A stretch of 64,000 bases of DNA, taken from positions 124,001 to 188,000 of the forward strand of contig NZ_CP018839.1 of the NCBI RefSeq assembly GCF_001922305.1, read 5' to 3'. Numbering within the stretch: position 1 is the stretch's first letter; every line of letters begins with the position of its first letter. Positions 51,460 to 59,243 of this stretch are shown in pieces. The notes under the pieces were generated by a model that was given only the letters and a program-made list of their open reading frames with translations, ran no database searches and was not told the origin of the DNA. The position numbers were made by a program, and so were the translations under genes. Source of the stretch: Thauera chlorobenzoica. GTDB lineage: Bacteria > Pseudomonadota > Gammaproteobacteria > Burkholderiales > Rhodocyclaceae.

Positions 51460-51464
51460 CGGCC
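51435..51464. repeat. Inverted repeat at the broken end of the helicase gene
   Basis: GGCCGTTATG (51435-51444) and CATAACGGCC (51455-51464) are a perfect 10-bp inverted repeat around ATCAGCTATC. The left arm begins within the last conserved helicase codons, so the repeat marks the junction between cargo and foreign DNA. It could be a small transposable repeat end, a folding-back rearrangement or a terminator without T run. Confidence 0.7.
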
Positions 51465-51609
51465 ATTTGCTGCCACACATGGTAGTAGCAGAATCGTCAT
51501 TCCAGCGACCGGTGAGCTCCGGAACCAGCCATAGAGCGAGCTGAGGCCAACGTGGCTCGTAAGTTGGCCGGCACTGCGCTCTTGAAGCCGATGCTCACCA
51601 GCTCTGCCG
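51465..51609. other. Non-coding junction between the tRNA-Arg element and the copper cluster
   Basis: About 145 bases follow the palindrome before the DUF411 stop. A minus-strand reading here (QLTSHVGLSSLYGWFRSSPV) resembles short repeated segments seen between genes in other betaproteobacteria, but that is recollection and not evidence of a gene. No integrase attachment-site copy was found. Confidence 0.35.
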
Positions 51610-52053
51610 TCAGTGTCGGGCAAAAACCGCCGCGCTTCCGTCAAGCCCGACCAGGAGTGTCTCATAGGGTTGCGGGGTCGACGTCTCCATCCCCGGCGAC
51701 CCCTGCGGCATGCCCGGCGTAGCCAGTCCGATGGCCTTTGGGGACTCGGAGAGAAGCCGTCGGATGTCGTCCGCAGGGACGTGCCCCTCGACGGAGTAGG
51801 AACCTACCTTGGCCGTGTGACATGAGCCGTATTTGTCCGGCATGCCCAGTGCCTTGCGGGCTGCGGGGACGTCATCGACGTCTTTCGTCACGACATCGAA
51901 GCCGTTCTTTCTCAGGTGCTCGACCCATTTCCCGCAGCACCCGCAGTAAGCGCTCTTGTAGACCTCTACGCGTACGGGCCCCTGCGCAAACGCTGCGCCG
52001 CTCACGATCATCAGGCTTGCCAGGAGCCCGCCGAGCACAGTTTTCGTCTTCAT
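51610..52053 (-). CDS. DUF411 metal-binding protein, periplasmic
   Basis: A 147-residue protein with a signal peptide (MKTKTVLGGLLASLMIVSGA) and a thioredoxin-like DUF411 domain carrying the metal site YCGCCGKWVEHL and SCHTAKVGSYSVEGHVPADD. It also has a variable Met/Thr tail. DUF411 proteins occur in copper and other metal resistance clusters (CopG). It has its own cop box upstream on the minus strand. Confidence 0.88.
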   Translation of the reverse strand: MKTKTVLGGLLASLMIVSGAAFAQGPVRVEVYKSAYCGCCGKWVEHLRKNGFDVVTKDVDDVPAARKALGMPDKYGSCHTAKVGSYSVEGHVPADDIRRLLSESPKAIGLATPGMPQGSPGMETSTPQPYETLLVGLDGSAAVFARH

Positions 52054-52084
52054 GTTCGTCTTCCGGTTGATGGCGTCGAGGCAA

Positions 52085-52139
52085 AGTTTGGCACTTTGAG
52101 CCCAACGGTAAGCTGACCTCAAAATTACATTTCCGTCAG
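52085..52139 (-). promoter_or_regulatory. Cop box 1 and -10 of the DUF411 gene
   Basis: On the minus strand the box reads CTGACGGAAATGTAAT, then TTTGAG, then GTCAG (52139 to 52113). A -10-like CAAACT lies exactly 22 bases after the box (52090-52085), and the DUF411 ATG is 31 bases further. The box matches two others in the window (54327 and 58658). Confidence 0.75.
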
Positions 52140-52169
52140 ACAGCCGGGACCCCGGTCGACTTTGCAGGA

Positions 52170-53573
52170 TCAGGAAGGCAATGAGGCTTCATTGCGAGGC
52201 AAGGTGATCGTGAAGCAGGTGACACCTTCAGCGGAGCGCGCAGTGATGTGACCCCCGTGGGCCTGCACGATGGAACGCGTGATCGCAAGTCCGAGCCCTG
52301 CGCCTTCACCGCGAGATTCGCGCTGGGCGCTACCGCGATGGAAGCGTTCGAAGATCCGTTCGATCTGATCGGCGGGTATCGGGTCGCCGACATTAGAGAC
52401 GGCGAGACGGACGCCGGCTGCGTCCGCGTCAATCCTGATCGTGATCTGCCCCTCTTTCGGTGTGTGACGAAGCGCATTCGAGATCAGGTTCGACAGCGCG
52501 CGCCGCAGCATCAGGCGATCACCCTGAACGCTCGCTTGGCCCTGGCGCACGATGCGGACCTGGCGCTCGTCGGCCAGCGCCTCGTAGAAGTCGATCAGTG
52601 CGTCTGCCTCGCGGGCCAGGTCGATCGCCTCGCCCGCGTGCGCGAGGGTGTTCTCCTCAGCCTTGGCGAGGAACAGCATGTCGCTGACCATGCGCGCGAT
52701 GCGCTCATATTCCTCGAGGTTCGAGGCCAGGATGTCCTGATATTCGTCGTTCGTGCGTGGTCGCGACAGCGCGACCTGGGTCTGGGTCATCAGGTTCGAG
52801 ATCGGCGTACGCAGTTCGTGGGCGATGTCCGCCGAATAGTCGCCGAGGCGCTGGAAAGCGGCTTCGAGCCGAGCGAGCATGCCATTGAAGGCGTCGACGT
52901 GCTCGCGCACCTCCAGCGGGGCATCATCGATGGTGAGACGCTCGGCGAGTTGCCGTGCAGACAGCTTACGGGCGGTCTCGGTGACCTGGCGCAGGGGGGC
53001 GAGGCCTCGGTGCGCGGCAAACCAGCCCAATAGCGCCGCCGCCAAGGCCGCCACGACGACGCCCGCCCACGTCGCATTTCGCACCGACGCGAGGAAGTGG
53101 ACGTGATGCGATAGATCGAGTGCGACCAGCGCCTCGATCGATTGGTCCCTCGACCCGAGGGTCGGTAGCGCGATGCTGACCTCAATCCCTCGATGGGGGC
53201 GCTCATCCACTGTCCAGTCGGCCAACGCGCCAGAGAGGCGTTCGCCTGCCCGCTGGGAGGCGGTGAAATGCTCGGGATGGATGATGTACAGGACGCGTCC
53301 CTCGACGTCGCGAACCAGGACACCGACACTTTCATGTCCAACGAAGGAGCGTTCGAGCGCCTCAATGCGTTCCGATCGCCCCCCAGTCGCATCAACACTT
53401 TGCAGCGCGTTGCGGATGAGCGTGACCTTGCCCTGCAACTCGTGCATGTCCAGCTCCTGGAAATGCATGTCCAACATGCGCCCAAAGAGCATCGCTGCCA
53501 GCACAAGCAGGCTCGCAGCGAGGACGGCAAATAGTGTTGCCAGTCTCGCCGTCAGCGAGTGAATGCGGATCAT
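52170..53573 (-). CDS. cusS: Heavy-metal sensor histidine kinase (CusS/CopS type)
   Basis: A 467-residue kinase. Two membrane helices (residues about 10-30 and 168-188) enclose a periplasmic sensor region, followed by HAMP, the H-box ADIAHELRTPISNLMTQTQV, N-box NLISNALRHTPKEG and the G boxes ending GAGLGLAITRSIVQAHGGHI. It belongs to the CusS/SilS/CopS heavy-metal subfamily. It starts two bases after the regulator stop. It most likely senses periplasmic copper or silver. Confidence 0.9.
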   Translation of the reverse strand: MIRIHSLTARLATLFAVLAASLLVLAAMLFGRMLDMHFQELDMHELQGKVTLIRNALQSVDATGGRSERIEALERSFVGHESVGVLVRDVEGRVLYIIHPEHFTASQRAGERLSGALADWTVDERPHRGIEVSIALPTLGSRDQSIEALVALDLSHHVHFLASVRNATWAGVVVAALAAALLGWFAAHRGLAPLRQVTETARKLSARQLAERLTIDDAPLEVREHVDAFNGMLARLEAAFQRLGDYSADIAHELRTPISNLMTQTQVALSRPRTNDEYQDILASNLEEYERIARMVSDMLFLAKAEENTLAHAGEAIDLAREADALIDFYEALADERQVRIVRQGQASVQGDRLMLRRALSNLISNALRHTPKEGQITIRIDADAAGVRLAVSNVGDPIPADQIERIFERFHRGSAQRESRGEGAGLGLAITRSIVQAHGGHITARSAEGVTCFTITLPRNEASLPS

Positions 53574-53575
53574 CG

Positions 53576-54256
53576 TCAGATCGGCTCCATCGCCTCAAGC
53601 ACGTAGCCCATACCCCGCACGGTGTGGATCAGCTTCGGCTCAAAGGGGTCGTCGACCTTTACGCGCAACCTGCGCACGGCAACTTCGATCACGTTCGTGT
53701 CGCTGTCGAAGTTCATATCCCACACCTGCGAAGCGATGAGTGAGCGGGGCAATACTTCACCCTTGCGTCGCAGGAGCAGTTCAAGCAAGGCAAACTCCTT
53801 GGCGGTCAGATCGATGCGCTGCCCGCATCGGTTCACCCGGCGGCGAAGCAAATCGAGCTCCAGGTTCGCTGAGCGCAGGGTCTCCGGTTCGTGGTTTCTT
53901 CCCCTGCGCAGCAGCGTGCGAACGCGCGCGAGAAACTCGGAAAACGCGAAGGGCTTGACCAGGTAATCGTCGGCGCCGAGCTCAAGACCACGGACCCGAT
54001 CCTCAACTTGGTCACGGGCAGTCAGGAACAACACGGGGGTCTCACGACTGCTGCGACGCAGTGTTTGCAGGATGCCCCAGCCGTCCAGCCTTGGCAGCAT
54101 CACGTCGAGCACGACCAGGTCGTAGTCACCGTTAAGGGCGAGGTGGAGCCCATCGAGGCCATCTCTTGCAAGGTCGACGACGAACCCGGCTTCGGTGAGC
54201 CCCTGGCGGAGGTAGTCGCCGGTCTTCACTTCGTCTTCGACGATCAGAATTTTCAT
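53576..54256 (-). CDS. cusR: Heavy-metal response regulator (CusR/CopR type)
   Basis: A 226-residue OmpR-family regulator. Receiver: [20 protein letters not shown], phospho-acceptor Asp in [14 protein letters not shown] and [19 protein letters not shown]. Winged helix: [38 protein letters not shown] and [12 protein letters not shown]. The N-terminal wording [20 protein letters not shown] is the hallmark of the CusR group. It should bind the cop boxes described here. Divergent from the Met-rich gene across 186 bases. Confidence 0.92.
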   Translation of the reverse strand: MKILIVEDEVKTGDYLRQGLTEAGFVVDLARDGLDGLHLALNGDYDLVVLDVMLPRLDGWGILQTLRRSSRETPVLFLTARDQVEDRVRGLELGADDYLVKPFAFSEFLARVRTLLRRGRNHEPETLRSANLELDLLRRRVNRCGQRIDLTAKEFALLELLLRRKGEVLPRSLIASQVWDMNFDSDTNVIEVAVRRLRVKVDDPFEPKLIHTVRGMGYVLEAMEPI

Positions 54257-54326
54257 TGTTTCGCTCCTACGCGCTTCGTGCTGCCTGTGCCCGATTTTGC
54301 GCCCGGGGTGCTGGATAACCCCCGGG

Positions 54327-54381
54327 CTTACAGAAATGTAATTTCCAGGTCAGGCCAACGACAGGCAGGCGGGCGCAAGAT
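54327..54381 (+). promoter_or_regulatory. Cop box 2 and -10 of the copper-oxidase operon
   Basis: The box reads CTTACAGAAATGTAAT, then TTCCAG, then GTCAG (54327-54353). CAAGAT at 54376-54381 is a -10-like hexamer exactly 22 bases after the box. It sits between the divergent regulator and the Met-rich gene at 54443 and could serve both directions through its symmetric ends. Confidence 0.75.
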
Positions 54382-54442
54382 GCTCTGCGTGGCACAGCGT
54401 TCCGTACCGCGACGGAACCCCGCGACCAATGGGAGATCGATC

Positions 54443-54892
54443 ATGAAACTGCGTTTGTACCGTCTCGCCGGGCTCATGCCCGTCGTCGCTCTGGCTGCAG
54501 CCTTGCATGGCAGTCCGGTCGTCGCGCAGACGACCGATCCGGTGCAGGCCTGGCCGCCCGCAGCGAGTGTCCCCGCGCTTCAGGAACGTATGAAGTCGAT
54601 CCGTGCCGAGACCAACCCGGAACGTCGCATGGCCCTGATGGAAGAGCAGGTCAAGGCCCTGGAGGCTGCATCGCAGGGCACGCCCACTGGTTGCCCGATG
54701 ATGGGGGGGCAGATGGGGGCTGGTCCGATGATGAAGGGTGGTGGTCCTGGACCCGGGGCTGGACCCATGGGCGGCATGATGATGGATCCCAAGCTCATGC
54801 AGGAGCACATGAAGATGATGCAAGAGCACATGGGCATGATGCAGAACATGATGAAGATGCATCCGGCCGCCAAGCCGGCGATGCCCAACTGA
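54443..54892 (+). CDS. Met-rich periplasmic copper-binding protein
   Basis: A 149-residue protein with a signal peptide (MKLRLYRLAGLMPVVALAAA) and an N-terminal helix region (ALQERMKSIRAETNPERRMA), then a Met-rich half: GCPMMGGQMGAGPMMKGGGP and MMMDPKLMQEHMKMMQEHMG. The Met, His and single Cys are Cu(I) ligands in similar proteins. First gene of the copper oxidase operon. It has no exact named homologue that I recognise. Confidence 0.75.
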   Translation: MKLRLYRLAGLMPVVALAAALHGSPVVAQTTDPVQAWPPAASVPALQERMKSIRAETNPERRMALMEEQVKALEAASQGTPTGCPMMGGQMGAGPMMKGGGPGPGAGPMGGMMMDPKLMQEHMKMMQEHMGMMQNMMKMHPAAKPAMPN

Positions 54893-54970
54893 GCATCGGG
54901 ACGCGGAGCGGCGACCTCGTCGATCGCCCCGCGTCCGATTCATCACAAGACCAACAAAGAGACATTCCCC

Positions 54971-55267
54971 ATGCAGAGACGACTCATCCACCTCGGTGGA
55001 GGATTGGCCGTCGCCGTGGCGCTCGTGTCGGGCGCGCAGGCCGAGCCCTCCTCTCCGTCTAATCCCGCTGACCACGCGCCTGCCGCGACCCAGTCTGGGT
55101 CACCCAAGCCACAGCGCGTGCCGGCGTATCGCTCGCCCCTGAACGAATATCGGCCCTACCGTGTCGATGAGCCCTTGCGGTCGTGGAAGGATGCCAACGA
55201 CGAGGCTGGACGTCTCGGCGGGCACATGGGCCACCTCACGCCGACTTCGAAAGGGGGCGAGCGATGA
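54971..55267 (+). CDS. Small exported protein of copper clusters, unknown function
   Basis: A 98-residue protein. Signal peptide MQRRLIHLGGGLAVAVALVS is followed by a Pro/Ser-rich linker and the conserved-looking tail YRSPLNEYRPYRVDEPLRSW, KDANDEAGRLGGHMGHL. Similar small proteins precede TolC genes in betaproteobacterial copper clusters, but no activity is known to me. Its stop overlaps the next gene's ATG. Confidence 0.7.
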   Translation: MQRRLIHLGGGLAVAVALVSGAQAEPSSPSNPADHAPAATQSGSPKPQRVPAYRSPLNEYRPYRVDEPLRSWKDANDEAGRLGGHMGHLTPTSKGGER

Positions 55268-56676
55268 GAGCCAGTCTCCCCATATCCTTGCTGGCCGCCA
55301 CCGTGCTGACCGGGTGCGCCAGCGTTGCGATCGATGAGAACTTCGCTGAGGTCGAGCGCTTTGCGCGCGAGCAGACGGGTAGCGAGGTGCGCTGGCTGCG
55401 CTCGGACCCTGAGCGCGAGGCGATGCGCGCCGAGGTCGATCGCCTGCTCGCACAGCCGCTGGCGATCGACGACGCGGTGCGCATCGCGCTGGGCTACAGC
55501 CCGGCGTTCCAGTCCCTGCTGGCGGAAGCCGCCGTGGCCTCGGCGGATGCGACCGGTTCGGCCCGCATCGGCAATCCGGTGTTCACCTTCGAGCGGTTGT
55601 TTCGCTCGGGCGCCGAGGGGCGCGAACTCGACATCGGCCGTTCGCTCGGCATCTCGCTGTTCGACCTGCTGTTTCTGCCCGCGCGGCTGGAGCAGGCCGA
55701 GTTCCGCCAGCAGCAGACCCGGCTGCAGTCCTCGATTGCGCTGTTGAGCACCGTCACTGAAGTGCGCCAGGCCTGGGTCGATGCGGTCGCGGCGCGACAG
55801 GTCGCGCGCTACCGCGAGGAGGTGGCCACGGCCGCCGGGACCGCTGCCGAGCTCGCCCGTCGGATGCAGGCCACCGGCAACTTCAGCCGCCTGCAGCGCG
55901 CGCGCGAACAGGCGCTCGCCGCCGAGGAAACGGCCAACCTGATCCGCGCCCGCCAGAACGCCACCGCCGCACGCGAAACCCTGATCCAGCGTCTGGGCCT
56001 CACTCCGAGCCAGGCGCAGGCGCTGCGTCTGCCCGATCAGTTGCCGGCCTTGCCCGAGGCGCCGATGGACGAAGCCACCGCCGGTGCGGCGTTGCTGGAG
56101 AACCGGCTCGACGTGCGCATCGCCCGCACCGATCTCGACCGGACGGCGAAGAGCCTGGGCCTCACGCGGGTCACCAGCGTCGTCAATGGCCTGCATGTGG
56201 CCGGCGTGCGCAACAGCGAGACCGGCGAATCGACCCAGCGCGGCTTCGAGCTCGAGCTGCCCTTGCCGCTGTTCGACCTCGGCGACGCGGCGCGCGCCGG
56301 CGGCGAGGCCCGCTATCTCGCGGCCTTCAATCGCACGCTCGAGCTTGCCAGTAACGCCAGCTCCCAGGTCCGGGTAGCCTACGAGGGCTATCGCAGTGCA
56401 TACGATCTCGCGCGCCACTACCGCAACGAGGTGGTCCCGCTGCGTCAGAACATCACCGAAGAGTCGGTGCTCCAGTACAACGGGATGCTGATCGGCGTGT
56501 TCGAGCTGCTTGCCGCCGCGCGCGCGCAGTCGGCGAGCGTGGTGCAGGCGATCGAGGCCGAACGCGACTTCTGGCGCGCCGAGGCTGGGCTCAAGGCCAG
56601 CCTGCTCGGCCAGCCGATCGCGCCGCTCAGCCTTCAATCAAGCGCATCACCGGCGCAAGCCGGTGGTGGCCACTGA
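55264..56676 (+). CDS. TolC-family outer membrane lipoprotein (copper cluster)
   Basis: A 470-residue outer membrane factor. Lipobox LLAATVLTGC (Cys about 18) attaches it to the outer membrane. Two repeated OEP domains with long coiled coils follow (ARRMQATGNFSRLQRAREQA and ASNASSQVRVAYEGYRSAYD). No inner-membrane pump gene is directly adjacent, so its partner is unclear; it may pair with the multicopper oxidase system. A longer in-frame start is in the upstream gene and is rejected. Confidence 0.88.
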   Translation: MRASLPISLLAATVLTGCASVAIDENFAEVERFAREQTGSEVRWLRSDPEREAMRAEVDRLLAQPLAIDDAVRIALGYSPAFQSLLAEAAVASADATGSARIGNPVFTFERLFRSGAEGRELDIGRSLGISLFDLLFLPARLEQAEFRQQQTRLQSSIALLSTVTEVRQAWVDAVAARQVARYREEVATAAGTAAELARRMQATGNFSRLQRAREQALAAEETANLIRARQNATAARETLIQRLGLTPSQAQALRLPDQLPALPEAPMDEATAGAALLENRLDVRIARTDLDRTAKSLGLTRVTSVVNGLHVAGVRNSETGESTQRGFELELPLPLFDLGDAARAGGEARYLAAFNRTLELASNASSQVRVAYEGYRSAYDLARHYRNEVVPLRQNITEESVLQYNGMLIGVFELLAAARAQSASVVQAIEAERDFWRAEAGLKASLLGQPIAPLSLQSSASPAQAGGGH

Positions 56677-56693
56677 CCTATCCGGAGACGATC

Positions 56694-58097
56694 ATGACCA
56701 CCCGACGCAGCTTTCTCGCCGGGGCAGGCCTGCTGGCCGCTGCCGGAACCGTCAACCGCGCCGCGCTCGCGGCGCTGCCCGAGCCCGTGATCCAGACCAG
56801 CGCCGTAACGGCGGCCCCACTGTCGCCACCAGACGGACGCCCCTACGACCCGGTCGTCACCTTGAACGGCTGGACCGCCCCCTGGCGCATGCGCAACGGC
56901 GTGAAGGAGTTCCACCTCGTCGCCGAGCCGGTCGAGCGCGAGATCGCCCCCGGCATGGTGGCGCGGCTGTGGGGCTACAACGGCCAGTCGCCCGGGCCGA
57001 CGATCGAGGTCGTCGAGGGCGACCGCGTGCGCATCTTCGTCACCAACCGCCTGCCCGAGCACACCACCATCCACTGGCACGGCCAGCGCCTGCCCAACGG
57101 CATGGACGGGGTCGGCGGCCTCAACCAGCCGCAGATCCCGCCGGGCAAGACCTTCGTCTATGAGTTCGTCGCCCGCCGCCCCGGCACCTTCATGTACCAC
57201 CCGCACGCCGACGAGATGGTGCAGATGGCGATGGGCATGATGGGCATGTGGGTCACGCATCCGCGCGCGCCGCACCCGCACATCGCGGGCGTGGACCGCG
57301 ACTTCTGCTTCCTGCTCAACGCCTACGACATCGAGCCCGGCAGCTACGTGCCCAAGATCAACACGATGCTCGACTTCAACCTGTGGACCTGGAACAGCCG
57401 CGCCTTTCCGGGCATCGACTCGCTCAATGTCAGGAAGGGCGACCGGGTGCGGGTGCGCATCGGCAACCTGACCATGACCAACCACCCGATCCACATCCAC
57501 GGCCACGAGTTCGAGGTTACCGGCACCGACGGCGGGCCGACGCGGCCGGAGTCGCGCTGGCCCGAGGTCACCACCGACGTCGCCGTCGGCCAGATGCGCC
57601 AGATCGAGTTCATCGCCGACGAGGAGGGCGATTGGGCGATGCACTGCCACAAGTCGCACCACACCATGAACGCGATGGGGCACGACGTGCCGACCATGAT
57701 CGGCGTCGACCATCGCGGCCTGGTCGAGGGCATCCAGAAGCTGGTGCCCGATTACATGCTGATGGGCGAGCGCGGCATGGCCGACATGGGCGAGATGGAG
57801 ATGCCCCTGCCCGACAACACCCTGCCGATGATGACCGGGCAGGGGCCGTTCGGCGCCGTCGAGATGGGCGGCATGTTCACCGTGCTCAAGGTGCGCCGCG
57901 AGCAGCAGCGGGGCGACTACCGCGACCCGGGCTGGTTCAAGCACCCGAAGGGGACGGTGGCCTACGAGTGGGCGGGCGCGGCGCTACCCGAACCGGCGCG
58001 CAGTGCTGCAGCCGGACCCTCGAGCATGCCGCGCACCGAGCCTGCGCGATCGGTCGAGATGACGGTTCGCAAGCCTGCCGGCCATCAGGGGCATTGA
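56694..58097 (+). CDS. Multicopper oxidase (CopA/copper-oxidase family), Tat-exported
   Basis: A 467-residue oxidase. A twin-arginine signal (TTRRSFLAGAGLLAAAG) exports it folded. Copper ligands are seen in TIHWHGQRLPNG, FMYHPHADEMVQM, HPIHIHGHEFEV and WAMHCHKSHHTMNAM, covering the type 1, 2 and 3 sites. The Met-rich stretch MGERGMADMGEMEMPLPDNT near residue 360 is typical of Cu(I) oxidases. It is shorter than classical CopA (about 600). It should oxidise Cu(I) in the periplasm. Confidence 0.92.
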   Translation: MTTRRSFLAGAGLLAAAGTVNRAALAALPEPVIQTSAVTAAPLSPPDGRPYDPVVTLNGWTAPWRMRNGVKEFHLVAEPVEREIAPGMVARLWGYNGQSPGPTIEVVEGDRVRIFVTNRLPEHTTIHWHGQRLPNGMDGVGGLNQPQIPPGKTFVYEFVARRPGTFMYHPHADEMVQMAMGMMGMWVTHPRAPHPHIAGVDRDFCFLLNAYDIEPGSYVPKINTMLDFNLWTWNSRAFPGIDSLNVRKGDRVRVRIGNLTMTNHPIHIHGHEFEVTGTDGGPTRPESRWPEVTTDVAVGQMRQIEFIADEEGDWAMHCHKSHHTMNAMGHDVPTMIGVDHRGLVEGIQKLVPDYMLMGERGMADMGEMEMPLPDNTLPMMTGQGPFGAVEMGGMFTVLKVRREQQRGDYRDPGWFKHPKGTVAYEWAGAALPEPARSAAAGPSSMPRTEPARSVEMTVRKPAGHQGH

Positions 58098-58167
58098 AGT
58101 CGATCGCCTCGTAATCAGCCCCCACGACAACACCAACAAGATTCAACCCACAGAGAAGGAGATTCCC

Positions 58168-58698
58168 ATGAAAAGTCGTCGCCGATTTCTGGCCACCAGC
58201 CTTGCCGCCGGTGTGCTTGCCGTTCACCGCAGCGCGTTCGCCCATGGCAATGCCGAGCATGCCGCCAAAGCCGCGTCCGCGCCCCCAGCGAGCAGCTGGA
58301 CTGGGGGATTGCGGGCGACGGAGATCGGTCTCGCGCACGATCGCCATCGTGATGACCGATGAAATGCGCTTCGTACCCGGCCACATCGAGGTGCGCTGGG
58401 CGAGACGATCCGCTTCACCCACGAGAATCGAGGCGCGGTGATGCACGAGATGGTGGTCGGCACGCCGCGACGCTTGCCGAGCACGCGGAGCTGATGCAGC
58501 GCTTCCCGGGATGGAACATGACGAGCCGTGGATGGCGCATGTCGCGCCAGGTGGGCGCGGAGAATGATCTGGCACTTCAACAGTGCGGGGGAGTTCCAGT
58601 TCGCCTGCCTGATTCCCGGCCATTTCCAGGCCGGGATGATCGGCACGATCAAGGTGGCTGACGGAAATGTAATCCCTGCGTCAGCGTCCCGTCGGTGA
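58168..58698 (+). pseudogene. Cupredoxin-like copper protein, frameshifted
   Basis: An ATG after GGAG opens MKSRRRFLATSLAAGVLAVH, a Tat-like signal, but the reading shifts several times. Pieces of a cupredoxin appear in different frames: IAIVMTDEMRFVPGHIEVR, then LGETIRFTHENRGAVMHEMV, then TLAEHAELMQRFPG, then MIWHFNSAGEFQFACLIPGH with the copper ligands His, Cys, His and finally FQAGMIGTIKVADGN to a stop at 58696. At least four frame changes are needed. Real decay or sequencing error cannot be told apart here; the neighbour gene shows the same fault. Confidence 0.85.
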
Positions 58699-58712
58699 GC
58701 GCTTCGCATAAT
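58658..58712 (+). promoter_or_regulatory. Cop box 3 and -10 of the cusF-cusCBA unit
   Basis: The box reads CTGACGGAAATGTAAT, then CCCTGC, then GTCAG (58658-58684); it extends to a perfect 7-bp inverted repeat GCTGACG/CGTCAGC. CATAAT (58707-58712) follows exactly 22 bases later. The box overlaps the last codons of the broken cupredoxin gene. It should drive the CusF-like gene and probably cusCBA. Confidence 0.75.
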
Positions 58713-58760
58713 GCGCCGACGTTCGAATCCACCAGAATTTCAACCCTGGAGAAAGCCGAT

Positions 58761-59108
58761 CATGAAAAAGACCCTCATCACCACGCGCTCCTGGCCTTGC
58801 TCGGTGGCGCCGCTCCGATTGCGTTGCGCACAGGCCGATCACAGCGCCATCACGGCGGGGCGAGCGCCCCGAGCCGAGGCTGACGCCAAGCTGGCCGACG
58901 GCACGGTGAAGAAGCTCGACAAGCGGCTGGCAAGCTGACCATTGCCCATGGCCCCCTGGAGTCGCTCGGCATGCCGGCGATGACCATGGTGTTCCGCGCG
59001 GCCGAGCCGGGCATGCTTGATCAGGTCAAGGCGGGCGACAAGATCCGGTTCGCGGTCGAGAAGGTCGGCGGTGCGCTGACCGTGACGTCTCTCGAGCCCG
59101 CCCAGTGA
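58761..59108 (+). pseudogene. CusF-like copper chaperone, frameshifted
   Basis: The ATG at 58761 follows GGAGAAAG and gives MKKTLITTR before shifting. The signal peptide (ALLALLGGAAPIAL), the linker (DAKLADGTVKKLDK) and the CusF-type barrel (GPLESLGMPAMTMVFRAAEP; GDKIRFAVEKVGG) lie in different frames, ending at TGA 59106-59108. About three or four single-base changes break it. The W/M-type copper site PAMTMVF is preserved. It may be a sequencing artefact or a decayed gene. Confidence 0.85.
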
Positions 59109-59243
59109 CGCCTATCCCGCAGGTGCGTCGCGTTCCACTCTGACCAGCCCGCCGTGGGGATGCCCCACTGAGTGGCTGAACGACGAGGCGGGTGGCGAAG
59201 GGCCTGCGCATGCACTTCGACCGCCTGCCGGAATCGTTTCTCG

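Noticed and set aside
51450..51665. 71-codon minus-strand reading across the island junction
   Set aside because: It overlaps the DUF411 gene end and the palindrome, has no ribosome site, and most of it is low-conservation sequence.
58708..58732. GACGTTCGAATC, matching the T arm of tRNA-Arg, as a possible right attachment site
   Set aside because: Only 12 bases match and the flanking bases differ on both sides; an attachment repeat should extend to the tRNA 3' end. Chance similarity is more likely.
59109..59243. Short readings between the CusF-like gene and cusC, including VAKGLRMHFDRLPES
   Set aside because: They are short, lack ribosome sites and run into cusC in the wrong frame; given nearby frame faults I could not support a gene.
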